Below the pieces are notes generated by a model. It ran no database searches. It was not told the origin of the DNA and saw nothing but the letters and a program-made list of their open reading frames with translations. Position numbers and translations under genes: made by a program. A stretch of DNA of 64,000 nt from Parasphingopyxis marina (GTDB taxonomy: Bacteria; Pseudomonadota; Alphaproteobacteria; Sphingomonadales; Sphingomonadaceae). Position 1 is the stretch's first letter. The number at the start of each line of letters is the position of its first letter. Positions 1-9,396 of the stretch are shown in pieces. The stretch spans positions 112,501-176,500 of the forward strand of contig NZ_JACJVJ010000001.1 in assembly GCF_014237875.1 (NCBI RefSeq). The letters run 5' to 3'.

Positions 1-1335
1 TACGGCCTGTTCGCCATGGCCTCGCTGGTCGTCGTCTTCCTGAGCCTGCTCGAAGGCTATGGCTTTGCGAGTTCGCTGATCCAGCGCGAAACGGTCGGTA
101 AAAAACAGATTCGCCAGGTCTTCGGGCTGCTGATTCTCCTCAATATAGCGCTGGCGGCGATTCAACTCGCGCTCGCGCCGCTCGCCGCCGCCTATTTCCG
201 CGAACCGCGAGTCACGGACATATTGCGCGTCCAGGCGCTTCTGTATCTGACGACGCCGTTCATCGCCCTGCCGTTCGCGCTGCTCAGCCGCGAACTCGAA
301 TATAAGAAGCAGGCGCTGGCCAATCTCGCCGGCTCGATCTCCGGCGCCGCGACCGCGCTGACGCTCGCCCTGCTGGGATTCGGCGTGTGGACGCTCGTTT
401 ACGCGCCGATCGTGATGTTCATGGTGCGCGGCATCGGGCTGACCTGGGCGGCGCGCTCGCTCGTCATGCCCAGCTTCGCCTTCAAGGGCGCGGGCGCGAT
501 GATCGGATTCGGCGGCGCGATGACGGCGATCCAGTTCTTCTGGTTCCTGCAGAGCCAGTCCGACGTGTTCATCGCCGGCCGCGCCTTCGACGCGCACATG
601 CTGGGCGTCTATACGACCGCCCTGTTCCTGACGCAGATCCTGGTCGCGAAATTCGTGCCGCCGCTCAACGACGTCGCGTTCGCCACCTATTCGCGCATGC
701 ACCGCGACGGGGCGGCGATCGCCCCGGCCTTCGCCAATGCGGTGCGGCTGATCATGCTGATCGCGCTGCCCTTCTATCTAGGGCTCGCGATCACCGCCGA
801 ACCGCTCGTCACCGCGATGCTCGGCGATCAGTGGCTGGAAACCATCCCGCTCGTCCGCCTGCTGGCGCTGGCGATGCCCTTCATGACCCTGCAGATCCTG
901 TTCGCCCCGGCGACCAACGCGCTCGGCCGCCCCTGGATCGCGGTTCGCGTCAACATGATCGGAGCGGCGATCATGGCCGCATCCTTCGCGATCGGCGTCG
1001 ATTACGGGATCGAGGGCATGGCGCGGGTCTGGCTGATCGGCTTCCCGATCCTCACCGCCGTCACCATGCTGGCCTCGATGCCGGTGATCGGCATCGGTAT
1101 CGGCGCGCTCGGCCGCGCGCTCCTGCCGGGCCTCGCCGCCTCGCTCGCCATGGCCGGAATCGTCGAGGGCGTGGAACTGATGCTGCCGCCGATGCCGCTG
1201 ATCGGCCATCTGGCGCTGCTCGTCCTGCTGGGCATCGCCAGCTATGCGCTGCTGCTGATCGTCTTCGCGCGGCCGCTCGTCGTCGAGCTGCGCGATCTGC
1301 TCGTCCGCCGCAAGCCGCTGATCGCCGAAGCCTGA
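1..1335 (+). CDS. Lipopolysaccharide/polysaccharide flippase (Wzx/MATE-like), 5'-truncated by the window edge
   Basis: Integral inner-membrane protein of the polysaccharide transporter superfamily, which moves lipid-linked oligosaccharide units across the inner membrane. The visible 444 residues are almost wholly hydrophobic, with about ten to twelve membrane spans separated by short basic or polar loops. The internal segments FIALPFALLSRELEYKK and QSDVFIAGR resemble the WzxC/TuaB group. An ATG lies at position 16, but the frame stays open upstream of it (YGLFA), which fits the usual family sequence just before it. The true start is therefore judged to lie outside the window. The C-terminus is basic and cytoplasmic-looking. 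Family assignment is firm, but the glycan substrate cannot be told. The following CBS gene is convergent, so no operon partner is visible here. Confidence 0.85.
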   Translation, partial: YGLFAMASLVVVFLSLLEGYGFASSLIQRETVGKKQIRQVFGLLILLNIALAAIQLALAPLAAAYFREPRVTDILRVQALLYLTTPFIALPFALLSRELEYKKQALANLAGSISGAATALTLALLGFGVWTLVYAPIVMFMVRGIGLTWAARSLVMPSFAFKGAGAMIGFGGAMTAIQFFWFLQSQSDVFIAGRAFDAHMLGVYTTALFLTQILVAKFVPPLNDVAFATYSRMHRDGAAIAPAFANAVRLIMLIALPFYLGLAITAEPLVTAMLGDQWLETIPLVRLLALAMPFMTLQILFAPATNALGRPWIAVRVNMIGAAIMAASFAIGVDYGIEGMARVWLIGFPILTAVTMLASMPVIGIGIGALGRALLPGLAASLAMAGIVEGVELMLPPMPLIGHLALLVLLGIASYALLLIVFARPLVVELRDLLVRRKPLIAEA

Positions 1336-1338
1336 GCT

Positions 1339-1767
1339 TCAGACCTGCTGGATATAGTCGCGCATCGCCGCGGCGTCCTGCTCGATCCGGTCCATCCGGT
1401 ATTTGACGAGATCGCCGATCGACACGAAGCCGATCAGTTCGCCGCCGTCGAGCACCGGCAGATGCCGGATGCGCCGCCGCGTCATCAGGCCGAGCGCGCC
1501 CAAAATGCTGTGATCCTTTTCGACGGTGATCGGCGGCGAAGTCATCACCTCGCCGACATTCTTGTCCAGCGCCGCGGCGCCGAATGCGGCGACGATATGG
1601 ACGAGATCGCGTTCGGACATGATGCCGACAACCGTGTCGCCGTCGAGCACCGGCACCGCGCCGATCCGCCTTTCGGCGAACAGGCGCACCGCGTCGGACA
1701 CGCTCATATCCGGCGTGGCGACAATCGTCTCGCCGCCCTTGCTCTCCAGGATGCTGCTGATCGTCAT
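1339..1767 (-). CDS. CBS-domain pair protein
   Basis: A 142-residue soluble protein made of two CBS motifs (about residues 8-60 and 73-130), a Bateman module that normally binds adenine nucleotides and senses energy state. The repeats show the usual signatures: VSDAVRLFAERRIGAVPVLD, then GIMSERDLV in the first; ILGALGLMTRRRIRHLPVLD, then GFVSIGDLV in the second. No catalytic domain is fused, so it is probably a stand-alone regulator or binding protein. A GGGAGAGG ribosome site precedes the ATG by a few bases. It converges with the flippase gene, with only three bases between the stops. The regulated partner is unknown. Confidence 0.88.
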   Translation of the reverse strand: MTISSILESKGGETIVATPDMSVSDAVRLFAERRIGAVPVLDGDTVVGIMSERDLVHIVAAFGAAALDKNVGEVMTSPPITVEKDHSILGALGLMTRRRIRHLPVLDGGELIGFVSIGDLVKYRMDRIEQDAAAMRDYIQQV

Positions 1768-1948
1768 AGCGCCTCTCCCAATTCGCTATCTGAATCGGGT
1801 GCAATAATGCGCCTTTTCGAAGCCGAAGGAAAGAAAGGCGGAATTCAGCGCCTTAGCCGACAGATCACGGTTTCGCCGAGGCGATGCTGTCGCTGAACGA
1901 AGCGGCGGCGGCCTTGATGAGGGCGTGCCGAACGCCCAAAGGAAGGCG

Positions 1949-2236
1949 ATGCCCGATACCAAAAACTCGCTCGACGATCCCGACTATGCCCGCTTCGCCT
2001 GGGCGCGCTATCGCCGCATCCTGAAATGGATGGCGCTGGCCGCAATCGCGGCGACGATGGTGGCGCTGGGCTGGTTCCATTTCTTCGGCGCCGGGCTGAG
2101 CATCCATATCGTGCTGGCGACATCCGTGGGCGTCGGCGGGACGATCTTCGTCGCGGGCCTGTTGATGGGCCTGGCCTTTCTGAGCTCCGGCACCGGCCAT
2201 GACGAGGATGTCGCGCATTTCGACGGCAGGGACTAG
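1949..2236 (+). CDS. Small two-span membrane protein, function unknown
   Basis: The 95-residue product has a charged N-terminus (MPDTKNSLDDPDYARFAWAR), then two hydrophobic helices (about residues 26-46 and 54-78) and a short acidic tail. I recognise no enzymatic motif. The ATG at 1949 is chosen over an in-frame GTG at 1925 because an AAAGGAAG ribosome site sits directly in front of it. The stop codon shares bases with the stop of the convergent DUF4139 gene (CTAG), so no terminator can lie between the two genes. The length and two-helix hairpin resemble many uncharacterised alphaproteobacterial proteins, so only the membrane location is supported. Confidence 0.7.
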   Translation: MPDTKNSLDDPDYARFAWARYRRILKWMALAAIAATMVALGWFHFFGAGLSIHIVLATSVGVGGTIFVAGLLMGLAFLSSGTGHDEDVAHFDGRD

Positions 2237-3774
2237 GCGTCCGGCGCGTTCACCCGTAGCGAGCGCTCGCCATTGGCCGGGACGGTGACCCGCCAGATCC
2301 GCTCGCCCTCGCGCTCTCGCGTCCGCCCGCCCGAAAAGCGCAAAGGCGTATCGGCCGGGCCCAGCACGAGCTCGATTTCGGCGGGACGAGGATTGGCGTT
2401 GGTCACGGTCAGCTGCCAGCGGTGCCGGTCGCCATCGCCTTCATAGGCGGTGGTCAGGATCACCTGCGCGCTCGGGACGACCTGCAGTTCGACCTCCTGC
2501 CCGATGGCGCGATCCGCAAGCCGGGTCTCGGACACCGGAAGGCGGCGCCCGGCGGCCTGCTCGAACACTGTTACCGTGCCCGAGGGTAAAGGCACGCCGA
2601 GCCCTTCGGATAGTTCGTTCTCGGTACGGAAGGTGATGAACAGCGGCTCGGGCTCGCTGTCGCCGCGATAATTGGCGAAGCGGCCGGTATAGAGCCGTTC
2701 GAAGCGCACGGCGGGCTGGACGAGCAGCGCCACCTGTTTCTGCGCATTGGCGGCGACGGTCACCTGCTCGGGAATACGATAGAGCTTGAGATCGCCGAGA
2801 TCCTCCTGCTCGGCGACGATGCCGGCGATCGCCATATCCATCTCCGCCGCTCCCCGGCGCTGAGCCGTGACGACGATCGCTCCTGGTGATTCCGAATAGC
2901 TCATCATCCCGGTCGTCTGCTCGGTGCTCAAGCCCGGATGGGTCGCCGTCGTGTCCATGGGCCAGCAACTGAGGCGCAGCTGGAGCTGCTGCCAGGCATC
3001 GGCAATATCGCTCGCCGCCTCACGGTTGAGCGTTCCTGCGACCGCCTGGACATCGGCATCGGGAAAGCTTTGCGGGTTCGAATTGGCCAGCGTCAGCCAC
3101 GCGAAAAGGCGCAATTCGTCGCCATCGTCCGACAGATCGGCGACATAATGGGCGGTCCAGTCGAAGCCCGAGGCGAGATAGGAGAGTGTGACCGTCACCG
3201 TCGCGGCTTCCTCGCTCACCGTTTCGACCGAAAGCGTCGGTCGCGCCGACAGTCCTTCGGGCACCCCGTCATAGACGAGGGTTTCGGGGAGACCCGAACA
3301 ACGCAGCGCCTCGATCCCCTCGGCGGTTTCGAAGATCACGCCGTTGTTCGGACCGACCCGGATGGTCGCCGGCTGCTCGCGCATCCCGCCGGTCTCGGAA
3401 TCCGCGCGGCGGATGGTGACGCGATTGCCGAGCGATCCATCGACCAGCGAAGCCGGCGAAAGCAGCCGCGCATCGCGGTTGCGCTGGATCGTGCCGCCGG
3501 GCAGCCCGGTAACGATGGCGCTGACGGGCACGATGCCTTCGGCCACGCCTTCGAAGCGGATCGTCGCCGCGCCGGCCGGCAGCGCGATCTGTCGCGTCTC
3601 GGTGATCAGCGCAAAGCCGCCCAGAGCGTTGAGGTTGATGCCGCCGCCCTCGCCCCGCCCCGGATCCCGGTACAGGGTGACGGCCACGCTCTCCGGCCCG
3701 TCCGAAACGATCACCTGCGCCGCCGCGGGCGACGCCGCGAACAGGGTGAGAAGGATCAGCGCGAGGCGGCGCAT
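2233..3774 (-). CDS. Secreted DUF4139-domain protein (second of a tandem pair)
   Basis: A 513-residue exported protein with a clear signal peptide (MRRLALILLTLFAASPAAAQ). The body follows the DUF4139 pattern: an N-terminal beta-rich part that turns a value into output over several strands, a central ARPTLSVETV block and SYLASGFDWTAHYVADL, and a C-terminal part ending NGERSLRVNAP. The function of this family in bacteria is unknown. An insertion near the middle carries GAIVVTAQRR, which looks like the N-terminal TonB-box-type peptide of sphingomonad receptors. The start at 3774 is chosen because the longer reading frame has 49 implausible Arg-rich residues before the signal peptide. It lies 11 bases after the stop of the upstream paralogue, so the two are almost certainly co-transcribed. 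Confidence 0.82.
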   Translation of the reverse strand: MRRLALILLTLFAASPAAAQVIVSDGPESVAVTLYRDPGRGEGGGINLNALGGFALITETRQIALPAGAATIRFEGVAEGIVPVSAIVTGLPGGTIQRNRDARLLSPASLVDGSLGNRVTIRRADSETGGMREQPATIRVGPNNGVIFETAEGIEALRCSGLPETLVYDGVPEGLSARPTLSVETVSEEAATVTVTLSYLASGFDWTAHYVADLSDDGDELRLFAWLTLANSNPQSFPDADVQAVAGTLNREAASDIADAWQQLQLRLSCWPMDTTATHPGLSTEQTTGMMSYSESPGAIVVTAQRRGAAEMDMAIAGIVAEQEDLGDLKLYRIPEQVTVAANAQKQVALLVQPAVRFERLYTGRFANYRGDSEPEPLFITFRTENELSEGLGVPLPSGTVTVFEQAAGRRLPVSETRLADRAIGQEVELQVVPSAQVILTTAYEGDGDRHRWQLTVTNANPRPAEIELVLGPADTPLRFSGGRTREREGERIWRVTVPANGERSLRVNAPDA

Positions 3775-3785
3775 GGCGGGCGGGC

Positions 3786-5171
3786 TCAGTAGCGCGTGTC
3801 GAACGTGGCGCTGACGATCGTCTCGCCATTGGCCGGCACGTCGACGAGCCAGCGCACGCCATCGGCCGACAGCCGCTCGCTTTGCAGACTCTCCTCGGTC
3901 ACCCGCGTTTCGGGCCACCACCAGGGCAGCTGCATCTGATCCAGCTGCACGGTCACCGCTTCGGAGCGGGCATTGGTGAGCGTGTAGCGCATCTGGGTGC
4001 GCCAGTGATACATCGCGAGCCGGGTCCGTTGGACCACCGTGGAGGCGACATTCACGTCGAACGCCTCGCCGGTGACGATCGCCAGCTGCGAGCCCATCGG
4101 CGTGTGCGGGATCGCGTTCTCGCCGATGAATTGCGGATCGCCGCGCGCGTCGCGCATATAGACGCGCACCGTGCCCGCGGGCAGCGCATCGCCGAGCCCG
4201 CCCTCGCTGCTCGACGAGAAACGCAGCACGCTGTTGGCGCTGGCGGCATCGGCGGTCCGCAAGCTGTCGACGCGAAACGCATAATCGTTGGATGCGCGCG
4301 CGCCCTGCACGTCGAGGAAATTGACCTGCTTCGTCTGCCGGTCGGCGATCGTCGTGCGGTGGCCGAGCGGATAGAGATAGAAATCGCCGAGCTGTTCGCG
4401 GTCGGCGGTTTCGGTACCCGGCCGGGTGATCGGCGAGCTTTGGGGGGGGCCGCGATAGCGACTGTTATTATTACCGCCCTGGTTCACCGCGCCGGCCACG
4501 AGCAGGGTATCGGCATTGTCGAAGGTCGTGCCCGTGGTGTTGCGCAGGGTGATCCAGCCCTGGACGTCTATCGTCCCGTCCTCCTGGTCGTAGAGCGCGA
4601 CATAATCGGCGTTCCAGCCGAGCCCCGGCGTCAGATAGCTGAGCGACAGCGGCCGGGTACCCGCGCGGTTGCTGTCCAGGGTTACCGAAAGCGTCGGGCG
4701 GGCGCGCAGGTTGGGCGGGATCGTATCGAAGACGACGCGCGCGGGCCGGCCATCGTCGCGCAAAACCTCGATCCGACCGGCAATTTCCAGCACCACGCCG
4801 CCATTGACGGCGAGCACCCGGGCGCGCTCGCGCGTTTCCTGGCCGGTCGCCGGGTTGAAGCGGACGATGGTGACGAGTTCGCCGACCGCATTTTCCATCA
4901 ACGCGTCGGGCGAGAGCAGGTCGTAATCGAAATTCTGCTCGACGATCGCGATGCCGCTGCCGCCGATGGTTACCGTTTCGGGCCGGATCTGCGCGGAGAC
5001 CTCGGGAAATTCCTGCCGCGAACGGCCGGTCGGCAGGGCGACCTGCCGGATATCCTGCACGAGCGCGAGATTGTTGTTGTAGATGGTGACCGAAACATCG
5101 CCCTGTCCCTGCGCCGACGCGGCGGCGGGGACAAAAGCGGCGGCCAGGGCGAACAAGACGACGGGCTTCAT
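3786..5171 (-). CDS. Secreted DUF4139-domain protein (first of a tandem pair)
   Basis: A 461-residue exported protein with signal peptide MKPVVLFALAAAFVPAAASA. It has the DUF4139 layout: N-terminal VSVTIYNNNLALVQDIRQV, then ARPTLSVTLDSNRAGTRPLS followed by SYLTPGLGWNADYVALYD, and a C-terminal half ending in an NGETIVSATFDTRY beta segment. It is shorter than its downstream paralogue because it lacks that protein's mid-domain insertion. The TPGLGW/ASGFDW blocks and the Asn-Gly-Glu near the C-terminus match between the two, showing duplication followed by divergence. A GGGAGAGTGCC stretch upstream can serve as ribosome site. The role is unknown; envelope or periplasmic location is inferred from the signal peptide. 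Confidence 0.85.
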   Translation of the reverse strand: MKPVVLFALAAAFVPAAASAQGQGDVSVTIYNNNLALVQDIRQVALPTGRSRQEFPEVSAQIRPETVTIGGSGIAIVEQNFDYDLLSPDALMENAVGELVTIVRFNPATGQETRERARVLAVNGGVVLEIAGRIEVLRDDGRPARVVFDTIPPNLRARPTLSVTLDSNRAGTRPLSLSYLTPGLGWNADYVALYDQEDGTIDVQGWITLRNTTGTTFDNADTLLVAGAVNQGGNNNSRYRGPPQSSPITRPGTETADREQLGDFYLYPLGHRTTIADRQTKQVNFLDVQGARASNDYAFRVDSLRTADAASANSVLRFSSSSEGGLGDALPAGTVRVYMRDARGDPQFIGENAIPHTPMGSQLAIVTGEAFDVNVASTVVQRTRLAMYHWRTQMRYTLTNARSEAVTVQLDQMQLPWWWPETRVTEESLQSERLSADGVRWLVDVPANGETIVSATFDTRY

Positions 5172-5224
5172 GGCACTCTCCCTCAGGCGGGAGAGTGGCA
5201 GCGATCGGCCCGGTTGGAAAGCCT

Positions 5225-5833
5225 CTAGGCTTCGGCGACGGCTCCGTCGCCATCGTCGCTCTTGCGCGAACGGCGGGCGGGCTTCTTTTCGGCAGCGGCT
5301 TCCGGCTCGTCATCGTCGGCGTCATTGCCGCCGATCGAGATGGAACCGGGCAGGCGATCGGCCTCGATCCGCTCTTCGTCCGAATCATGGCCTTCGCCCG
5401 AGCCATTGGCTTTCGCCGGCTGTTCGGCCTTGGCGGCACGCGGGCGGGGTTTGCGCTTTTTCGGCGCTTCCTTTTCGGCCTCGGCTTCGGTTTCGGTTTC
5501 CGGCTCGTCGCGATCCGCAGCATTATTGTCGCCGCCGTCGTCCTTGGCACGCTGGCCCTGACGATTGTCGTCGCGACCGCGATTCTGCTCGTCCTTGCGC
5601 TGGTTGCTCTCGGTGAGCACCCGGAAATAATGATCCGCGAACTGCAGGTAATATTCGTTCATTACCCGATCGCCCTGCTGATGGGCGTCGCGCGCCATCG
5701 CCTTGTACTTTTCGCAAAGCTGGTTGGCGTTGCCGCGTGCGCGGTTGTCGAGACGGTTACCGTCATTGGGCCCGCGGTTGCTGGAACGATTGCTCCGGCT
5801 CCGGCGACGGCCCGAACTTCTATTGTTCATCAA
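5225..5833 (-). CDS. DUF4167 protein (basic/acidic low-complexity)
   Basis: A 202-residue protein with a very basic Arg/Ser/Asn-rich head (about residues 1-35). It is followed by the conserved DUF4167 core NANQLCEKYKAMARDAHQQG and DRVMNEYYLQFADHYFRVL (about residues 36-78) and a long charged, disordered tail alternating Asp/Glu/Lys/Arg. The core matches the alphaproteobacterial family usually found just downstream of prfA-prmC, as here. Nucleic-acid association is plausible from the basic head, but no function is established. Two ATG codons are adjacent at the start; either could be used. About 275 bases separate it from prmC, so it probably has its own promoter. Confidence 0.88.
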   Translation of the reverse strand: MMNNRSSGRRRSRSNRSSNRGPNDGNRLDNRARGNANQLCEKYKAMARDAHQQGDRVMNEYYLQFADHYFRVLTESNQRKDEQNRGRDDNRQGQRAKDDGGDNNAADRDEPETETEAEAEKEAPKKRKPRPRAAKAEQPAKANGSGEGHDSDEERIEADRLPGSISIGGNDADDDEPEAAAEKKPARRSRKSDDGDGAVAEA

Positions 5834-6108
5834 GGTCTGTAGATCCTCAGTCCATTGTTTCCGGGAAAAGCACGCCCCCGCGCGCCGCTTTCATCGGCCA
5901 GGCCCATCCTGGCCGCTCGGATAGCTTTCTCCGCAAGGGCCAGCCGCAGCCGGTCCAATGCCAGCACCGCCGGACATCAGCGGTTTGACGATGGAGATCG
6001 TGGGGCGAAGGTTTCAGTGCTGTTGTGCTGCCGGAACCCTCGTTCCACCCCTGCCCATATCCGTTCCGTTTTGCCAAATGCAAGTGAAAATATGGTTAGG
6101 GCATGGTC
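5834..6108. other. Intergenic region between prmC and the DUF4167 gene
   Basis: This 275-base stretch holds no convincing gene. It should contain the promoter and leader of the minus-strand DUF4167 gene. The composition is somewhat lower in GC towards the prmC side. I see no tRNA cloverleaf and no strong terminator. A structured RNA cannot be excluded by eye. Confidence 0.5.
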
Positions 6109-6930
6109 CTATATGTGGATAAAAAGGCATCGCTCTATGCCCAAAAGGTCCCGCCAGCGGCGGGTTTCAAAGCCTTCGGCCCGGCAAATCTTATCCACAT
6201 TATCCATCTGGCCCTTGCCCAATTCGATGGCCGCGCCGCCCCCTTTGGCGATAAATGGAGCCAGCCGCGGCACGATTTCGCGATAGGGGCCAAGGCCCTG
6301 GGCATCGCCGAACAGCGCCAGATGCGGTTCGAAATCGCGCACGTCCGCCATGATGTCGTCCTCGCTATCGAGATAGGGCGGATTGCACAGGATCAGGTCG
6401 AACGTGCCCGAAAGCCCCTCCACCCAGTTGCCGATCCGGAATTCCGCGCGCTCGGCCAGGCCCAGCGCTTCGGCATTGCCGCGCGCATAGGCCAGCGCCT
6501 CTTCCGACGCATCGATGCCCAACCCGCGCGCATCGGGCCATTCGGACAGCGCCGCCAGAAGCAGGGTGCCGGGCCCGGTCCCGAGATCGAGGATCGTTTC
6601 GGGCGCCTCGTTCCCGAACCAGCTTTGCGCCGCCTCGATCAGCGTTTCGCTTTCGGATCGCGGCACCAGCACGCCGGGGCCGACTTTCAGGTCCAGGCTC
6701 CAGAATTCCTGCCGGCCGATAATATAGGCGACGGGTTCATGGGCGAGCCGCCGTTCGACCAGCGCGCCAAAGCCCTCCGGCGCGTCGCTGTCGAGGCGGC
6801 CGAGCAGCATCGCTTCCCGGGTCAGCCCCAGCGCCTCGGCCATCAGCACTTCGGCGTCCAGCCGCGGCGTTTCCGACACCGGTGCCAGCCGCGCCGCCGC
6901 CTCGCGCAGCGCTTCGCGCACAACCGTCAT
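6109..6930 (-). CDS. prmC: Peptide chain release factor N5-glutamine methyltransferase PrmC
   Basis: This SAM-dependent enzyme methylates the glutamine of the GGQ loop of class-1 release factors, which it needs for efficient peptide release. The 273-residue product has the N-terminal helical domain, then motif I DLGTGPG (residues 115-121) and the diagnostic NPPY active-site motif (183-186), followed by a FEPHLALFGD segment typical of the family. It lies three bases downstream of prfA, whose product is its substrate, in the order hisS-prfA-prmC. The length is normal (about 270-290). The start is the only sensible ATG. The assignment is essentially certain. Confidence 0.97.
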   Translation of the reverse strand: MTVVREALREAAARLAPVSETPRLDAEVLMAEALGLTREAMLLGRLDSDAPEGFGALVERRLAHEPVAYIIGRQEFWSLDLKVGPGVLVPRSESETLIEAAQSWFGNEAPETILDLGTGPGTLLLAALSEWPDARGLGIDASEEALAYARGNAEALGLAERAEFRIGNWVEGLSGTFDLILCNPPYLDSEDDIMADVRDFEPHLALFGDAQGLGPYREIVPRLAPFIAKGGGAAIELGKGQMDNVDKICRAEGFETRRWRDLLGIERCLFIHI

Positions 6931-6933
6931 GCC

Positions 6934-8004
6934 TTACTCCTCGATATGGGCGAGCCGCTCGGCCTCGTCCTCGGCGATCAGCGCGGTGACGAGTTCCTCG
7001 AGCCCCGGCCCTTCGAGGATCTGCGGCAGCTGGTGCAGGGTCAGGTTGATCCGGTGATCGGTCACCCGGCCCTGCGGGAAATTATAGGTGCGGATGCGCT
7101 CGGACCGGTCGCCCGAGCCGACCATCGACTTGCGCGCGCCCGAACGCTCGGCATCGACGATCGCGCGCTGATGCTCGTAGAGCCGCGCGCGCAACACCTT
7201 CATCGCCTTTTCGCGATTCTTGTGCTGTGATTTCTCGTCCTGCTGGGTGACGACGAGCCCGGTCGGGATATGGGTGATGCGCACCGCGCTATCGGTGGTG
7301 TTGACCGATTGCCCGCCGGGGCCGGACGAGCGATAGACGTCGATCCGCAGGTCGTTCTCGTCGATGCTGACATCCACCTCTTCGGGTTCGGGCAGCACCG
7401 CCACCGTCGCGGCGGAGGTATGGATGCGCCCGCCGCTCTCCGTCGCCGGAACGCGCTGGACGCGGTGGACGCCGCTTTCGAATTTCAGCTTGGCGAACAC
7501 GCCCTTGCCTTTGACGTTGACGACCGCCTCCTTGTAGCCGCCGGCGTCCGACGCGCTGGCCGACATCAGTTCGAAGCCCCAGCCCTGTTCCTCGGCATAG
7601 CGCTGGTACATGCGCAGGAGATCGCCGGCGAACAACGCCGCCTCGTCGCCGCCCGTGCCGGCCCGCACTTCGAGTACCGCCGGGCGCTCGTCGGCGCTGT
7701 CGCGGGGCAGCAGCTTCACCGCCAGCGCGCGTTCGGCCTCGGGGATCGCCGCCTTCAGCTCTTCGGCTTCGGCCTCGGCCATTTCCTTCATTTCCGGATC
7801 GGCGAGCATTTCGGCCAGCGCCGCCAGCTCCTCACGCAGCCGCCGCAGCTCCTTTGCGGTTTCCGCAACGGGTTCGAGCTCGGCATATTCCTTGGAAAGC
7901 TCGACAAACTTGTCGGGCGCGAGATCGCCGGTCGCCATCTGGCCCTGCAGGTCTTCCTGCCGGGACAGGATGGCGTCGATACGTTCGGGGGAGATGGTGG
8001 TCAT
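6934..8004 (-). CDS. prfA: Peptide chain release factor 1
   Basis: RF1 recognises UAA and UAG stop codons and triggers hydrolysis of peptidyl-tRNA. The 356-residue product has the helical N-terminal domain, the RF1-type PAT anticodon-like tripeptide in [12 protein letters not shown] (residues 186-188) and the universal GGQ (230-232) within [19 protein letters not shown] rather than SPF distinguishes RF1 from RF2. The start at 8004 gives [10 protein letters not shown], a normal RF1 N-terminus. It overlaps the hisS stop as ATGA, so translation is probably coupled to hisS. A longer reading with seven extra residues exists but is less likely. Confidence 0.97.
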   Translation of the reverse strand: MTTISPERIDAILSRQEDLQGQMATGDLAPDKFVELSKEYAELEPVAETAKELRRLREELAALAEMLADPEMKEMAEAEAEELKAAIPEAERALAVKLLPRDSADERPAVLEVRAGTGGDEAALFAGDLLRMYQRYAEEQGWGFELMSASASDAGGYKEAVVNVKGKGVFAKLKFESGVHRVQRVPATESGGRIHTSAATVAVLPEPEEVDVSIDENDLRIDVYRSSGPGGQSVNTTDSAVRITHIPTGLVVTQQDEKSQHKNREKAMKVLRARLYEHQRAIVDAERSGARKSMVGSGDRSERIRTYNFPQGRVTDHRINLTLHQLPQILEGPGLEELVTALIAEDEAERLAHIEE

Positions 8005-9314
8005 TTTCGTTGGGCCAGTATCCACGAGTGGGCGTCTGCAATTGTTTCTTCCCGAAAATGAAAACGCTGCTCAAGGGCCTTGGTTATCCTGGTTCGAACT
8101 GGCTTTGCTCTATCAATATTGAGGTCTCGCAGTCGCACGACGCAGTTTCCATCATCGTGAAATTCAACGGCTAGGCAACGCCAAGCGCCCGACGCTTTCG
8201 CTTTATCAAATCGTTTGCGTCTTGATCCGGCGGCAAAAATTTCGGTGCGAATAGCGGCTGGCGGCCTTCGAAGCAGACTGGCCAGTTCCAATACAAAACC
8301 ATCTAGCTCCGGGTTTGTAGTAAACACTGCTATTTCGGTCACCGAATCCGGCCATTCGTCAAGCAACATAGCCAGCCGCTCAATCCCGGCCGCCCAGCCC
8401 ACCGCCGGCGTCTCGGGTCCGCCGAGCGCCTCGATCAGCCCGTCATAGCGGCCGCCGCCGAGCACCGTGCCCTGCGCGCCGAGCCGGTCGGTGACGAATT
8501 CGAAGGCGGTATGGCGATAGTAATCGAGGCCGCGGACGAGCCGGGGATTGCGTTCCCAGGCGACGCCTGCCGCATTGAGCCCGACGGTCACGTCTTCGAA
8601 GAAAGCCGCCGCCTCGTTGCTCATCACATCGTCGATACCCGGCGCGGCATCGGCGATGGGGCGGTCGCGCGGGTCCTTGCTGTCGAGGATGCGCAGCGGG
8701 TTGCGGGAAAGCCGGTCGATGCTGTCTTCGGAAAGCTCGCCTTTATGCGCCTCGAAATGCGCGACCAGCGCATCGCGCCAGGCGTCGCGCGTCGCGGCAT
8801 CGCCGAGCGTGTTCAGCTGCAAGGTCACGCCCTCGGCGATGCCCAATTCCTTCAGCAGCTGATCGGCCATCACCAGCAGCTCGACGTCCGCCGCCGGTTC
8901 GCCCGCGCCGATAATCTCGGCGTCGAGCTGGTGGAACTGGCGGAAGCGGCCCTTTTGCGGGCGCTCGTAGCGGAAGAGCGGCCCGTCGGTGGCGAGCTTC
9001 ATCGGCGCATATTGCTGCCAGCCGTTCGTCAGGTACGCGCGCGCGATACCGGCGGTGAATTCCGGGCGCAGCGTCAGCGAATCCCCGCCCTTGTCCTCGA
9101 AACTGTACATTTCCTTGGACACGACATCGGTGGTCTCGCCGAGCGAGCGCGCGAAGACGGCGGTCGCCTCGAACACCGGCACCTCGACCCGGCCGAAGCC
9201 GTAAAGCCGCCGGACCCGGTCGAACGTGTCGACGACATGCTGGAAGCGCTCGGCCTCTTCGCCGATCATGTCCTGCGTGCCGCGGATCGCCTTGGGTGTC
9301 TCGCTCTTGGCCAT
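8001..9314 (-). CDS. hisS: Histidyl-tRNA synthetase
   Basis: A class II aminoacyl-tRNA synthetase charging tRNA-His. The 437-residue product shows RGTQDM near the N-terminus, motif 2 in [20 protein letters not shown], the histidine-specific [16 protein letters not shown] segment, and motif 3 in [12 protein letters not shown]. The C-terminal anticodon-binding domain runs from about residue 335 to the end. The start [16 protein letters not shown] (9314) is preferred over an ATG seven codons upstream. The last roughly 300 bases (about 8005-8340) are visibly poorer in GC than the rest of the gene and its neighbours, with AT-ending codons common. The first gene of hisS-prfA-prmC. Confidence 0.96.
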   Translation of the reverse strand: MAKSETPKAIRGTQDMIGEEAERFQHVVDTFDRVRRLYGFGRVEVPVFEATAVFARSLGETTDVVSKEMYSFEDKGGDSLTLRPEFTAGIARAYLTNGWQQYAPMKLATDGPLFRYERPQKGRFRQFHQLDAEIIGAGEPAADVELLVMADQLLKELGIAEGVTLQLNTLGDAATRDAWRDALVAHFEAHKGELSEDSIDRLSRNPLRILDSKDPRDRPIADAAPGIDDVMSNEAAAFFEDVTVGLNAAGVAWERNPRLVRGLDYYRHTAFEFVTDRLGAQGTVLGGGRYDGLIEALGGPETPAVGWAAGIERLAMLLDEWPDSVTEIAVFTTNPELDGFVLELASLLRRPPAAIRTEIFAAGSRRKRFDKAKASGAWRCLAVEFHDDGNCVVRLRDLNIDRAKPVRTRITKALEQRFHFREETIADAHSWILAQRK

Positions 9315-9396
9315 GGCAGGGGCCTCTAGCGGCATTTGCGGGAAACGGAAATAGCGGATGGGCGCGCTGGCCCGCCCGCCGGGGAAATCGGCCTTC

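Noticed and set aside
3774-3921. A 49-codon N-terminal extension of the second DUF4139 protein
   Set aside because: Arg-rich, overlaps the end of the upstream paralogue, and precedes an internal signal peptide that must be N-terminal.
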